Source of the DNA: Stagnimonas aquatica
Lineage (GTDB): Bacteria > Pseudomonadota > Gammaproteobacteria > Nevskiales > Nevskiaceae
Assembly: GCF_003730135.1 (NCBI RefSeq)
Contig: NZ_RJVO01000009.1
Span: forward strand, 106,928-170,927
DNA: 64,000 bases
Direction: 5' to 3'
Every line of letters begins with the position of its first letter. The stretch's first letter is position 1. The translations under genes and the position numbers were made by a program. The notes under the pieces were generated by a model. That model saw only the letters and a list, made by a program, of their open reading frames with translations, made no database searches and had not been told where the DNA came from. Positions 41,101-50,600 of this stretch are shown here, in pieces.

Positions 41101-43849
41101 GGAACTTCTCGGCGGGGATGTCCACCGCGTCGCCGTCGGCGAGCGAGATGCACAGCGCATCCTCGGTGCCGCGCAGGATCTCGGCGGCGGCCTCGCCCTT
41201 GAGCTTCTCGCGGAACCACTCGAGCGTCGCCGCGCCGCGCGGGCGCTGGCCGCAGTCGCCATTGCCGCCGGTGTTGCCGAAGTTGAGCTGCGGCAGCGGC
41301 ACATCGACAAAGCCGTTGAGGATGTGGCCGGACTGATGGCTGATCAGCCGCACGTCGTCGCCGCGCGCGGCGAGGCACTGGTAGTTCCACCAGCCATCGT
41401 TGAAGTTGAACAGGGTGTCGCGGAAGCCCTGCGAGAGCAGCACCGGAATGCCCGGCTGGCCGCTGCGGGTATTGCCGCCCGGCGCCTCGTTGAGGAAGCC
41501 GCTGAGCATGAAGTTGAAGTCGAAGGGCGCGTTGTCGGTGGCCGTGTAGGGCATCGCCGGCTGGCCGTTGAGGCCGCACCAGTAGGCCGGGCTGTGGTAG
41601 CGGAACCAGTCCAGCGCCTCGCGCGGGAACTCGCCGGTGGCGGCACCGCGCGCCAGGGTTTCCAGGATGTAGGGGTCGAGGCCGCGCCCGGTGGGCAGCT
41701 CGGCGTTCTGCAGGCCGGGCAGATAGGAGCCGGCCGAGCCGCCGGCCACCAGCAGCAGGTCCCAGCCGGTCTTGATGACATCGCCGGGGTTGAGGCTCCA
41801 GCGCAGGTCGTGCCAGGCGATGTCCGGCGCCAGCGCGTCCAGCCGCTCCTTGGGATCGACGTTCTGCAACAGCATCTGGTAGCCGCCGCCGTAGCTGCCG
41901 CCGATGGCGCCGACCAGCAGGTTGGCGCCGCGCGCCTGGCTGGTGCCGTTGGCCGGGCGGGCGACGAAGGGCTTGAGCACCGCGCCCTGGTCACGCCAGG
42001 CGAGGTAGTCGAGGTTCTGCTCGGCCCAGTCGAGGATGCGGATCAGATCCTTGCCCTCGTAGTCCGGGTCCATCACCCGCACGGTGCCGCTGGAGTCGCC
42101 GAAGCCGCGCTGGTCGATGCTGATCACCGCGAAGCCGGCGGCGCGGTAGTCGTCGAAGCCGCTGGTGCTGCGCGCGCCGCCGAAGCCGTGGCCTTGCAGG
42201 ATCAAGGGGTGCGCGCCCTGGGCGCGACGGGCGCAGTCGAAGCTCTTCGGCTCCAGCACCTGGAAGCTGATCTGCTCGCCGCTCTCGGAGCCGATCAGCA
42301 CCTGGTAGCTGCGGTTGCCGGCGAGGTTCTTGCCGCTGGCGCAGGAGGCATGGCCGCCATCGCTGACCGGGCAGCCGCTGGCATCGACCGTGGTGCCGGC
42401 GGGCGTGCCGGGGCAGAGGTCGGCGGCGTCGGAGACACCATCGCCGTCGCCGTCCCGCTGGGCGGCGCTGCAACCCTGGGCATCGACCTCGGCGCCGGCC
42501 GCAGTGCCAGGGCAGAGATCGCTGGCATTGCTGACGCCGTCGCCATCGTCGTCGCCGGGCGGCACGTCGCGCACGGTGACATTCAGCTCGTCGCTGCCGC
42601 TGGCGCCGTCGTCGTCGGTCACCGTCAGGCGGAAGCGCAGCAGGGTTTCGGCGTCCACCTGCGGCGCGGTGAAGCTGGCGGTGGCGCTGCTGGCGCCGGC
42701 GAGCGCCACGCTCGGCCCGGCGGTCTGCGTCCACTGGTAGCTGGCGATGCGGCCATCGCTGTCTTCGCCACGGCCAGCGAGCGTGACGCTGGCGCCTTCA
42801 TCGACGCTCTGGTCGGCGCCAGCCTGCGCCACCGGCGGCTGGTTGGCGGGGACATTACGCACCTGCACGCGCACCGTGGCGCTGGCGCTGGCGCCGTCGT
42901 CATCGGTGGCGCTGAGCTGGAAGCGCAGCTCGGTGTCGGCATCCACCGCCGGGGCGGTGAAGCTGGCATTGGCGCTGTCGGCGCCGCTCAAGCTCACGCT
43001 CGGGCCGGCGAGCTGGGTCCAGCGCAGGCTGCGGATCTCGCCGTCGGCATCGCTGGCGCTGCCGGCGAGCTGCACCGGGCTGCCTTCCTCGACGCTCTGG
43101 TCGGCGCCGGCGCTGACCGTCGGCGCCTGGTTCTCCACCACCGGCGGCAGCACGCGCACGCTCAGCTCGTCGCTGGCCTCGGCGCCGTCGTTGTCTTCGG
43201 CGACAAAGCGGAAACGCAGCAGGGTCTCGCTGCTGACCGTCGGCGCGGTGAATTGGGCGGTGGCGGTGTCGGCGCCGCTGAGGCTGACGCTGGGGCCGGC
43301 AAGCTGGGTCCACTGCCGACGCACCACCGTTCCATCGGCGTCGCTGGCGCTGGCGCTCAGCACCACGCGGGCGCCGGAGGCTACCGTCTGATCGGCGCCC
43401 GCCTCGACGGTCGGCGGCTGGTTGGCGGGCAGATCGCGGACGGCCACCACGACCTCGTCGCTGGCGCTGGCCCCGGCGGGGTCGGTGGCGGTCAGGCGGA
43501 AGCGCAGAGTGGTGGCGGCGTCCACCAGCGGCGCGGTGAAGCGGGGGCTCAAGGTCTGGGCATCGGACAGCGTTACCGCCGGGCCGGCCAACTGCTCCCA
43601 GCGCAGCGTCAGGGCGGCGCCCTCGGGATCGCGGGCGCTGCCGCTCAGGCTGACGGCGGCGCCCTCGTCGGCGCTCAGGTCGGCGCCGGCGTCCACCACC
43701 GGCGGCTGGTTGACCGGCATCTGGCCATCCGGGTTGCCGCTGCCGCCACAGGCGGCCAGCAACAGCGGCAGGGACAGCGACAGGGCGCGGACGCCACGGG
43801 CGACAGCAACAGACGCGCGAACGCCGCGCGGCTCGACGGACTGGGACAT
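38159..43849 (-). CDS. Giant multidomain lipoprotein: PKD-like repeats, TSP3 repeats, X-Pro peptidase (S15/CocE)-like hydrolase and a novel C-terminal half
   Basis: The 1,896-residue product has a lipoprotein signal (LPLLLAACGGSG, Cys34) and four PKD/REJ-like domains of about 95 residues, each starting NQPP or NQAP and containing WTQLAGPSVSLSGA (about 47-428). Two thrombospondin type-3 calcium repeats follow (DGDGVSNASDLCPGT, DGDGVSDAADLCPGT; about 430-500). Next comes an alpha/beta hydrolase resembling S15/CocE enzymes, with LILQGHGFGGA, nucleophile elbow GAIGGSYGGGYQ (Ser652), LLSQGFRDTLFNFND and ISHQSGHIL. The last 900 residues are not recognised (for example WREIPVQVDEKYPYFLAN, YRYHVRVHPIPPDG). 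It should be exposed at the cell surface. It leads the run into two ceramidase-like genes. Confidence 0.8.
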   Translation of the reverse strand: MSQSVEPRGVRASVAVARGVRALSLSLPLLLAACGGSGNPDGQMPVNQPPVVDAGADLSADEGAAVSLSGSARDPEGAALTLRWEQLAGPAVTLSDAQTLSPRFTAPLVDAATTLRFRLTATDPAGASASDEVVVAVRDLPANQPPTVEAGADQTVASGARVVLSASASDADGTVVRRQWTQLAGPSVSLSGADTATAQFTAPTVSSETLLRFRFVAEDNDGAEASDELSVRVLPPVVENQAPTVSAGADQSVEEGSPVQLAGSASDADGEIRSLRWTQLAGPSVSLSGADSANASFTAPAVDADTELRFQLSATDDDGASASATVRVQVRNVPANQPPVAQAGADQSVDEGASVTLAGRGEDSDGRIASYQWTQTAGPSVALAGASSATASFTAPQVDAETLLRFRLTVTDDDGASGSDELNVTVRDVPPGDDDGDGVSNASDLCPGTAAGAEVDAQGCSAAQRDGDGDGVSDAADLCPGTPAGTTVDASGCPVSDGGHASCASGKNLAGNRSYQVLIGSESGEQISFQVLEPKSFDCARRAQGAHPLILQGHGFGGARSTSGFDDYRAAGFAVISIDQRGFGDSSGTVRVMDPDYEGKDLIRILDWAEQNLDYLAWRDQGAVLKPFVARPANGTSQARGANLLVGAIGGSYGGGYQMLLQNVDPKERLDALAPDIAWHDLRWSLNPGDVIKTGWDLLLVAGGSAGSYLPGLQNAELPTGRGLDPYILETLARGAATGEFPREALDWFRYHSPAYWCGLNGQPAMPYTATDNAPFDFNFMLSGFLNEAPGGNTRSGQPGIPVLLSQGFRDTLFNFNDGWWNYQCLAARGDDVRLISHQSGHILNGFVDVPLPQLNFGNTGGNGDCGQRPRGAATLEWFREKLKGEAAAEILRGTEDALCISLADGDAVDIPAEKFLAPRPAQGGLPLSASYYAAEASVAAVPQGVPADVLHLAGLPRPGIAPLLTVTDSHGLLLAGIAQAEVKLSTPQMVNDLLCAQAQLPTLRTGCDAIVFVGLGLKKAGESDYTLIDDQVLPVRGLGEHPALSLVGVAERLAVGDSLALLVYGYSPQYLLSFSRDPSIPVVNVEAALRLPLYGVGADGKPDFGLAVADLVTPAAPEPGQGPAPAYGTGLLGAVGSFGAGFNGVLAALLGGDPASALAQLQTVVVGLVADLVDLLVGDQGSLLALLSNLGGNLAAADPQTALEQAGDDTGALLGLDTDPLSALQRTASAARQVEAVVMTGNQLPGWSAPSAAGLPHPYPSGTGLVRQCESAGLPEALCQGVGGLLSGTPLDPDIRSAHNGTFLYPPGWKPGDEPVSGGVPVNEIAAFAYGAEGWREIPVQVDEKYPYFLANSHSDFGIYSGTDEELSYAWDLERWNPGDSEDGCNAVAPAGTPDPVGGLDDDDELVFMARDAGGLAPVGERPPGVPEGSASQLVTLVDALNPASTRVVYLFRRPGGSSFAGKPHYVRYTRDANADQWIDRTFFADDDTEKLGTSNTGYGANLSGTVCHPTEGKKQSTDRFPRDGVSVQTDTYVWKASGRWMVREIGIAKPDGSGNYGADILDRWKGRAFQQSPDSTISLVGFEDEQVNWEANSSLLGERCGPVRCIREVWGADSGTNVTKTETFYRDAISYRYHVRVHPIPPDGLYTSWDYNRSAMVPTPEEQKAGVPGGRYYTLLRPQGVPIDGVNDDFGQIDSIAPIAGYCLTSDGPQPSKDGRCPLFLDVADPSFNLPLAFANWEQISAKGDLGSLVYTFELKGLTSLATPAVVPYYRDDACLDDGTGDDPVRRPWPGEASTDARVVAGYQDRNGDGVVGCEERQGVYGAHGIHYFLTADVDNAFVLGKPINEIDGLQWQFMVPTAQPTNVGEPYANVSRIPLKPVAVPLGLALPGGLPQP

Positions 43850-43957
43850 CGGGCGAATCTCCTCACCGGTGCACCGGGTCCGTCGGAGCGAACGACGGAC
43901 CCTGGTTGGTTACAGCCGGTGCGTAGCGCAGCCATCGCCCAGCCTTGTTGGTTATGA

Positions 43958-43983
43958 CAAGTTACTCATGTAGCAAGTTACAT
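43958..43983. promoter_or_regulatory. Candidate regulatory site upstream of the giant lipoprotein gene
   Basis: CAAGTTAC is repeated at 43958-43965 and 43974-43981 (16 bp apart), and ATGTA-N6-TACAT forms a dyad at 43968-43983. The stretch is AT-rich compared with its surroundings and lies about 110 nt before the ATG at 43849, as expected for a promoter with bound regulator. Confidence 0.4.
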
Positions 43984-44039
43984 AGTAGTAGTAAAAGCAA
44001 CTCAGCCGCGAATGACGCCAAACCCAGGGCGACGGGCAC

Positions 44040-44066
44040 AAAAAAGGGCGGCCCGAGGCCGCCCTT
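44040..44066 (-). terminator. Rho-independent terminator of the POT-M2 operon
   Basis: AAGGGCGGCC (44044-44053) pairs with GGCCGCCCTT (44057-44066), and on the minus strand a run of T follows. It lies just after the M2 peptidase stop at 44085. The same stem sequence is reused at 55106-55134 and 57121-57147. Confidence 0.88.
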
Positions 44067-44084
44067 CGAGTCCCACCCCTGGCT

Positions 44085-46037
44085 TCAGGGACTGCTTGCC
44101 GCCGTCGGCGCGCTCCAGCCGCAGCTCTGGCCCTGGTTCTGTTCCTTCAGGTAGCCCATCAGCGGCGCGAAGTATTCGATGATCGCGGAGCCGTCCATCT
44201 GCTTGCCGCCGGTGAGCTTGGCCAGCGTCTCCGGCCAGGGCTGGGACTGCCCTTCCTTGAGCATGGCCATGAACTTCTCACCCGCCGCCTTGTTGCCGTA
44301 GATGTCGCACTCGTGCAGCGGACCCTTGAAGCCGGCCGCCTCGCACAGCGCCTTCTGGAACTGGAACTGGATGACGAAGGACAGGAAGTAGCGCGTGTAC
44401 GGGGTGTTGCCCGGGACGTGGTACTTGGCACCCGGATCGAAGTCTTCCTCGGTCCGCGCCAGCGGCGGCGCCACGCCCTGGTACTGCTCGCGCAACTGCC
44501 ACCAGCCGGCGTTGTAGTTCTCGGGCTTGATGCTGCCGTCCATCACCTTCCAGCGCCACTGATCCACCAGCTTGCCCCAGGGCAGGAAGGTGATCTTGTC
44601 GAGCGCCAGCTTCATCTGGCTGTTGATGACTGCCTTCTCGTCGTTCTTGGCGCCTTTGACCAGGCCGATCTTCTCCAGATGCTGCGGCGTGAGCGAGAGG
44701 GTGATGGTGTCGCCGATGGCCTCGTGGAAACCGTCGTGCGCGCCCTGCTGGAAGATCGGCGGCAGGGCGTTGTACATCAGGTAGTAGTAGATGTGGCCCA
44801 GCTCGTGGTGGATGGTGAACAGATGCTCCTCATCCGGCTCGATGCACTGCTTGATGCGGACATCGCCGGCGAGGTTCATGTCCCAGGCCGAGGCGTGGCA
44901 GACCACGTCGCGATCACGCGGCTGCTGCAGGAGGCTCTTCTCCCAGAAGCTGTCCGGCAGCGCCGGGAAGCCCAGCGAGGTGTAGAAGTCCTCGGCGATG
45001 CGGGTCATTTTCAGGCTCATCGCCTTGTCGGCCTCGTGCTCCATCTCGGCCAGCGCCTTCACCGTCGGCTTGCCCTTGTAGGCGGCCTTGAGCTTGGCGA
45101 GTTCGGCCTCGCGCTGCGCCGCCAGGGCGGCGGTCACGTCCAGCGAGCCGACGCCCTGGTAGGGCTCCATCAGCGGGTAGAGATTGCCCCAGCTCTGCGC
45201 CCACATGTTGCCGAGCAACTGCGCCGGAATCAGGCCGTTCTTCGGCACCACTGCGTCGCCGTACTTGGCGTTGAGCTTGTTGCGCACGTAGCAGTGCAGC
45301 TCGTCGTAGAGCGGCTTCACCTGGCCCCAGAGGCGCTCGGTCTCGTCACTGAACTCGGCCGGGCTCATGTCGTAGCCGGCGCGCCACATCTCGCCCATAT
45401 TGGCGAAGCCGGATTCCTTCGCCGCGCTGTTCTGCAACTCGATGAAGCGCTGGTAGTCCTTGCGGATCGGCTTGGCGGTGGCATGCCAGCCCGCCCAGGC
45501 CTCGGCCAGCTCGGCCGGGGTGGCCTTGAGGTCGGCGTTGGTGATGATCTTCTCGATCTCCTGCAGCGACAGGCACTGGTCGTTGCCGGAAGCATCCTTG
45601 CGACACCATTTTCCGGAGCCGTAATTGGCTTCCATCTTGGCGCCGATCTTGGCCAGCTCCTCGCGCTCGGCCGGCGCGCTGGGGGCCGCCGAGCCGACCC
45701 GGATCAGGTTCAGCGCCCGCGCGGTTTCCGGCTTGAGGTCCTTGAGCGCGTAGAACGGCTTGGCCGCCTGCGCGGTGTTGAAGCTGAACTCCAGGTACTG
45801 CTCGTTGGCGCGCGAGGCGACCGCCTGGCTGTCGTCGGTGATGTAGGTCGCCGCCAGCCATTGCGGCCCGGTCAGCGTCGGGTAGAAGGCGCGGAAGTCG
45901 TCGTTGTACTTGGCGATGAAGGCATCGGCGCTGGCGGCGCTCGGCGCTGGCGGCGCGGCGGCGGTTTCGCTCGGCTTGCCGCCGCAGGCGGAGACGGCGA
46001 GCACCGCCGCCAGAAGGGTGTAATGGAAGGTTTTCAT
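44085..46037 (-). CDS. M2 family metallopeptidase (peptidyl-dipeptidase A, ACE-like) lipoprotein
   Basis: The 650-residue product has a lipoprotein signal (LLAAVLAVSACGG, Cys18). The M2 zinc motif is in FTIHHELGHIYYYLMY (His411, Glu412, His415), followed by the third ligand in GFHEAIGDTITLSL and the substrate-contact region NYNAGWWQLREQYQGV. These are the hallmarks of angiotensin-converting-enzyme homologues, which release C-terminal dipeptides. Length matches bacterial members. GGGGAG precedes the ATG at 46037. It lies 14 nt after the stop of a POT peptide transporter, so peptides cut outside the cytoplasm can be taken up as dipeptides. Confidence 0.93.
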   Translation of the reverse strand: MKTFHYTLLAAVLAVSACGGKPSETAAAPPAPSAASADAFIAKYNDDFRAFYPTLTGPQWLAATYITDDSQAVASRANEQYLEFSFNTAQAAKPFYALKDLKPETARALNLIRVGSAAPSAPAEREELAKIGAKMEANYGSGKWCRKDASGNDQCLSLQEIEKIITNADLKATPAELAEAWAGWHATAKPIRKDYQRFIELQNSAAKESGFANMGEMWRAGYDMSPAEFSDETERLWGQVKPLYDELHCYVRNKLNAKYGDAVVPKNGLIPAQLLGNMWAQSWGNLYPLMEPYQGVGSLDVTAALAAQREAELAKLKAAYKGKPTVKALAEMEHEADKAMSLKMTRIAEDFYTSLGFPALPDSFWEKSLLQQPRDRDVVCHASAWDMNLAGDVRIKQCIEPDEEHLFTIHHELGHIYYYLMYNALPPIFQQGAHDGFHEAIGDTITLSLTPQHLEKIGLVKGAKNDEKAVINSQMKLALDKITFLPWGKLVDQWRWKVMDGSIKPENYNAGWWQLREQYQGVAPPLARTEEDFDPGAKYHVPGNTPYTRYFLSFVIQFQFQKALCEAAGFKGPLHECDIYGNKAAGEKFMAMLKEGQSQPWPETLAKLTGGKQMDGSAIIEYFAPLMGYLKEQNQGQSCGWSAPTAASSP

Positions 46038-46051
46038 CGGTTCTCCCCGGT

Positions 46052-47545
46052 TCACTTGATATCGCCCATCAGCTTCTTGATGGGTTTCATGAAGGTCAGC
46101 ATGATCAGGCCGGCGCCGGCGGTGGTCATGAACACGAACACGAAACGGCCGGACATGCCCGCCACATCGGTGTCCTGCGCCAGATGCCCGGCGAGCAGGC
46201 CGGCGATCAGATGGCCCAGCGCCGAGGCGGTGAACCAGGTGCCGAACATCTGGCCCTGGTAGCGCTGCGGCGCCAGCTTGTTGACCGCCGACAGGCCGAC
46301 AGGCGACAGGCACAGCTCGCCGGTGGTGTGGAACAGGTAGGTGAGGATCAGCCAGGTCGGCGCCACCTTCTCGCCCTGCGCCACGTAGATCGAGGCCCAG
46401 GCCAGCACCAGAAAGCCCACCGCCATCTGCAACAGGCCGATGCCGAACTTGAACGGCGTCGAGGGATTGAGGTTGCGCTTGCCGAGCTGCACCCACAGCG
46501 CCGCGAAGAACGGCGACAGCAGGATGATGAACAGCGGATTCACCGACTGCAGCCAGGAGGCCGGGATCTCCCAGCCAAACACCACGCGGTCGGTGTAGTC
46601 CTGCGCGAACAGGTTGAAGCTGGAGCCGGCCTGCTCGAAGCCGCTCCAGAACATCGCCGCGCCGACGAACAGGATAGCGATCACTCCCACCCGCTTGCGC
46701 TCGGTGCTGTCGAGGCCACCGAAGAAGATCACCGCGCTGAAGTACACCGCCGCCAGCGCGACGATGAAGATGCCAGTGCCCTGCGCCAGCTTCACCGCGT
46801 CGATCAGCAGGCTGCCGCTGAGTGCGGCCAGCACCACGCCGGCGAGTCCGAGCAGGAACACCGCCACCGCGCTCCAGCCCTTGCGGCGCACCGCCGCATC
46901 GCGCTGGGCGTCACCGGTGCTGGCAGCGGTGGCGCCGACGCTGCCCAGATACTTGTCGTAGAGCTTGTACTGGATCAGACCCAGGGTCATGAAGATGCCG
47001 GCGGCACCGAAGCCCCAGTGCCAGCCCACCTTCTCGCCCAGCGCGCCGCAGATCAGTTGACCGATGAAGGCGCCGGTGTTGATGCCCATGTAGAAGATCG
47101 AATAGCCGGCGTCCTTGCGCGCGCCCTCGGCATTGGCGTAGAGCTGACCGACCATGGCGCTGACATTGGGCTTGAGCAGCCCGGTGCCCAGCGCGATGAG
47201 AATGAGGCCGACGAAGAAGCTGGCATTGCTGGCCAGGGCCATCGTGAAGTGGCCGGCGGCGATGATGACGCCGCCCCAGAACACCGCGTTGCGCTGGCCG
47301 ATCAGGCGGTCGGCAATCCAGCCGCCCGGCAGCGAGGCGAGGTAGACCGCCGAGGTGTAGAGACCGTAGATGGCGGTGGCGACTTCACGGGAGAGACCCA
47401 GGCCGGGATTCTTGCCTTCCACCGCCGCGACCATCGCCAGCACCAGGATGGCGCGCATGCCGTAGTAGGAGAACCGCTCCCACATCTCGGTAAAGAACAG
47501 CGTTGCCAGGCCACGCGGGTGGCCCAGCCATTGGGCTTGTTGCAT
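46052..47545 (-). CDS. POT family proton-coupled di/tripeptide transporter
   Basis: The 497-residue membrane protein has the POT/PTR2 signatures: FFTEMWERFSYYGMRAILVL with the E-x-x-E-R-like FTEMWERFSYYG motif near the N-terminus, GGVIIAAGHFTMAL, FYMGINTGAFIGQLICGALG (PTR2 signature 1) and ELCLSPVGLSAVNKLAP. About 14 membrane helices are expected. It brings di- and tripeptides into the cytoplasm with protons. It is co-transcribed with the ACE-like peptidase 14 nt downstream. Confidence 0.94.
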   Translation of the reverse strand: MQQAQWLGHPRGLATLFFTEMWERFSYYGMRAILVLAMVAAVEGKNPGLGLSREVATAIYGLYTSAVYLASLPGGWIADRLIGQRNAVFWGGVIIAAGHFTMALASNASFFVGLILIALGTGLLKPNVSAMVGQLYANAEGARKDAGYSIFYMGINTGAFIGQLICGALGEKVGWHWGFGAAGIFMTLGLIQYKLYDKYLGSVGATAASTGDAQRDAAVRRKGWSAVAVFLLGLAGVVLAALSGSLLIDAVKLAQGTGIFIVALAAVYFSAVIFFGGLDSTERKRVGVIAILFVGAAMFWSGFEQAGSSFNLFAQDYTDRVVFGWEIPASWLQSVNPLFIILLSPFFAALWVQLGKRNLNPSTPFKFGIGLLQMAVGFLVLAWASIYVAQGEKVAPTWLILTYLFHTTGELCLSPVGLSAVNKLAPQRYQGQMFGTWFTASALGHLIAGLLAGHLAQDTDVAGMSGRFVFVFMTTAGAGLIMLTFMKPIKKLMGDIK

Positions 47546-47625
47546 TGAGGGATTCCTTGCGGGTTTGAGCCGACCTTGCCTTTGGCCAGGGCGACGAGTC
47601 AATCCTGCACTGCAAAACGCTGGCC

Positions 47626-47652
47626 AAAAAAAGCCCCGCCGGAGCGGGGCTT
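47626..47652 (-). terminator. Rho-independent terminator of the BIG2 lipoprotein gene
   Basis: AAGCCCCGC (47631-47639) and GCGGGGCTT (47644-47652) form a 9-bp stem with a CGGA loop; on the minus strand a run of seven T follows. It lies 23 nt after the stop at 47675. Confidence 0.9.
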
Positions 47653-47674
47653 GGGGGTAAATCGTCCTGGCGGA

Positions 47675-50600
47675 TCAGAAAGCCGTGTGCGTCACGGTGG
47701 TCTGCCCGGTCACCGCCGGTGAGCCCTTGCTGGCCGAGACCGTGGCGTTGCCGGGGAAGAAGCCGCCGCTGGCCAGGCCGGACTGGTCAACCGTCACCGC
47801 CGAGGTATTGGACGAGGCCCAGGTCACCTGGGTGCTGATGTCCAGCTTGCCGCCGTCGGAGAAAGTGGCGGTGGCGGTGAGCTGCACCGAGTCGCTACCG
47901 GCGATGCGGGGATTGGCCGGTGTCACCGCAATGCTGCTCAGCGTGGCGTTGGTAACCGTCACTCCGGCGTTGCCGCTGACGCCGCCGAGACTCGCCACCA
48001 CCGAGGTGGAGCCCAGCGCCACCGTGGTGACCACGCCCTTGCTGCCGCTGTCATTGCTGACGGTCGCCACAGCGCCATTGAGGGTCTGCCAGCTGACGCT
48101 GCTGGTCAGATCCTGCGTGGAGGCGTCGGTGTAGGTGCCGGTGGCGGTGTACTGCACCTTATAGCCCACCGGCAGCGTGGTGAGCTTGCCAGCGACCTTG
48201 ATGCTCTGCAGTGCCGCCGGCCCAACGGTGAGCGGGGTGCTGCCGCTGAAACCGCCGCTGGTCGCGGTGATGGTGACGGCGCCCTGTGCCTTGGCGGTGG
48301 CTAGACCTTCGCTACCACTGGCATTGCTGACATCGGCGATGGTCGTATCGCTGGAAGACCAGGTCACCTTGCGGGTGTCCACCGAGCTGCCGTCCGAGTA
48401 GGCCAGCGTGGCGGTGTACTGCAAGCTGGTCTTGTTGCCGATGGTCTGATTGGCCGGCTTCACGGTCACACCCGTCACCACCGCGTCGGTCACCTTCAGC
48501 GTCGCCACATCGCTGCTGATTCCGCCGCTGACCGCCTTGATCTCGGTTTCGCCCGGCGCGCTGGTGCTGGCCAAGCCCGCGCTATCGGCGGCGTTGCTGA
48601 TAGTGGCAACGGTCGAATCCTTGGAGCTCCAGGTCACCACCTTGGTCAGGTTCTGCGTGCTGTCATCGGAGTAAGTGCCGGTCGCCACGTACTGCTGGCT
48701 GCGCCCGGCCGCCACGCTGGCGCTGGCCGGGCTGATGGCGAGCGCCTTCAGCACCGCCGCAGTGCCGGTGAAGCTGGCCGTGCCGCTGACACTGCCGAGC
48801 GCGGCGGTGATCGTCGCGCTGCCCTGCGCGACGGCGCGGACCACACCCCGGGTGCCGCTGGCATTGCTGACCGTCGCCACTGCGGTATCGGAACTGCTCC
48901 AGGTCACCGTCTCGGTGAGGTTCTCCACGGAATTGTCGGAATACAGGCCTTCGGCCTTGTAGTTCTGGGTGTTCCCCTTGGCGGCGCTGGCGGTCGCCGG
49001 CGTCACCGTGATGCTGCCCAGGGTGGCTGGCGTCACCGTGACCTTGCTGGACGCCGAGGCGCCCTTGGCCGCGTCGTTGGTCACGGTGGCGGTGATGGTC
49101 GCCTCACCCTCGCTCACCGCCGTCACCTGGCCCTTGCTGGCGGCGCTGTCGCCAACCGTCGCTCTGCCGGTCGCCGAGGAGGTCCAGCTCACCTGGCTGG
49201 TGACATCCTGGGTGGAGCCATCAGTGAAAACGACGGTCGCGGTGAACTGGCGGCTGACACCCTTCGGCATCGTGGGGTCAGTGGGCGTGACCGAGCCCGA
49301 CTTCACCGTGGCATTGGTCACGGTCAGACTGGTTGCGCCCATCACGCCACCGATGCTGGCCGAGATATTGGTGCTGCCCGGAGTCAGCGTCGCCTTCGCC
49401 AGACCGCGACTGCCTTCGGCATTGCTGATGCTGGCCGCGCTGGTATTGCTGGAGGTCCAGGTGGCGGTACCGGTGACGTCGCGAGCGCTGTCGTCGCTGT
49501 AGATACCGGTGGCCGCGTACTGCAGGCTGAAGCCCTTCGCCAGGTTCTTGTTGGGCGGGGTAACCTCGATCGCAATCAGGCTCGCATCACTGACCGTGGC
49601 GTCGGTGCTGCCGGTGAGCCCCTGATGACTGGCCTTGATCGTGGCCGCGCCCAGCTTCTTGGCCACCGCCAATCCCTGGGTGCCGGCGCTGTTGCTCACC
49701 TCCAGCACGCTGCTGTCGGTGGAGCTCCAGGTGGCCACTTTGGTGAAGTCCTGGCTGCTGTTATCGGTGTAGACGCCCGTGGCAGTGAACTGCTGACTGG
49801 TTCCCACCGGGACCGAAGGCGTTGTCGGAGTGATATCAATCCGCGCCAGCGCTGCCGCCGTGACGGTGAAAGAGGCGCTCGCGGTGAACTCGCCCGAAGT
49901 GGCGGTGATGGTCGTGCCGCCCTCAGTGACGCCGCGCGCCTGACCGCTGCTGCCTGCGGCATTGCTGATCGAGGCAATCGACGAATCAGCGCTGGACCAG
50001 ACCAGGTTTTCGTCCTCGGTCACGTCGCCGGTGGTCTGGTCGCTGAAGGTGCCAATGGCGGTGAACTGCTGGATCGCGCCCTTGGGCCGCGAGCTGGTGG
50101 CGGGAGTGACCTGGAGCCCTGTCAGCACGGCATCGCTGACCGCCAGCGTGGTGGAACCCGTCAGGCCGCCATAGGCCGCGCCGATGGTGCTGCTGCCGAC
50201 CTCCAAACCCTTCGCGCGGCCCTTAGTCGCGACCTCGTTGCTGACCGAGGCCACGGACGGAGCGGAGCTGCTCCAGGTCGCGGCGCCGGTCAGATCCTGG
50301 GTGCTGTTGTCGGTAAAGACGCCCGTGGCGGCGAACTGCCGACTATTGCCCTTGGCCACCGAACTGGCGCTGGGGGTGACTTCGATGCGCTGGAGGGTGG
50401 CGGCGGTCACCGTCAAGCTGGTGTTGCCGGTGGCGCCGCTCTGGCTGGCGCTGATGGTGATCAGGCCGGGAGCCACGGCAGTCACCAGACCTCGGCTGTC
50501 GGCGGCGTTACTGACCGTGGCGGTGGAGGTCGAGGAGGAGGTCCAGGTCGCGGTGGCGGTCACGTCGCTAGTGGAGTTGTCGGTGAAGGTGGCCATGGCG

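Noticed and set aside
38153..43957. Plus-strand open frame of over 1,900 codons
   Set aside because: It is the exact antisense of the giant lipoprotein gene. The minus strand has signal peptide, PKD, TSP3 and hydrolase motifs; the plus strand reads as shadow repeats.
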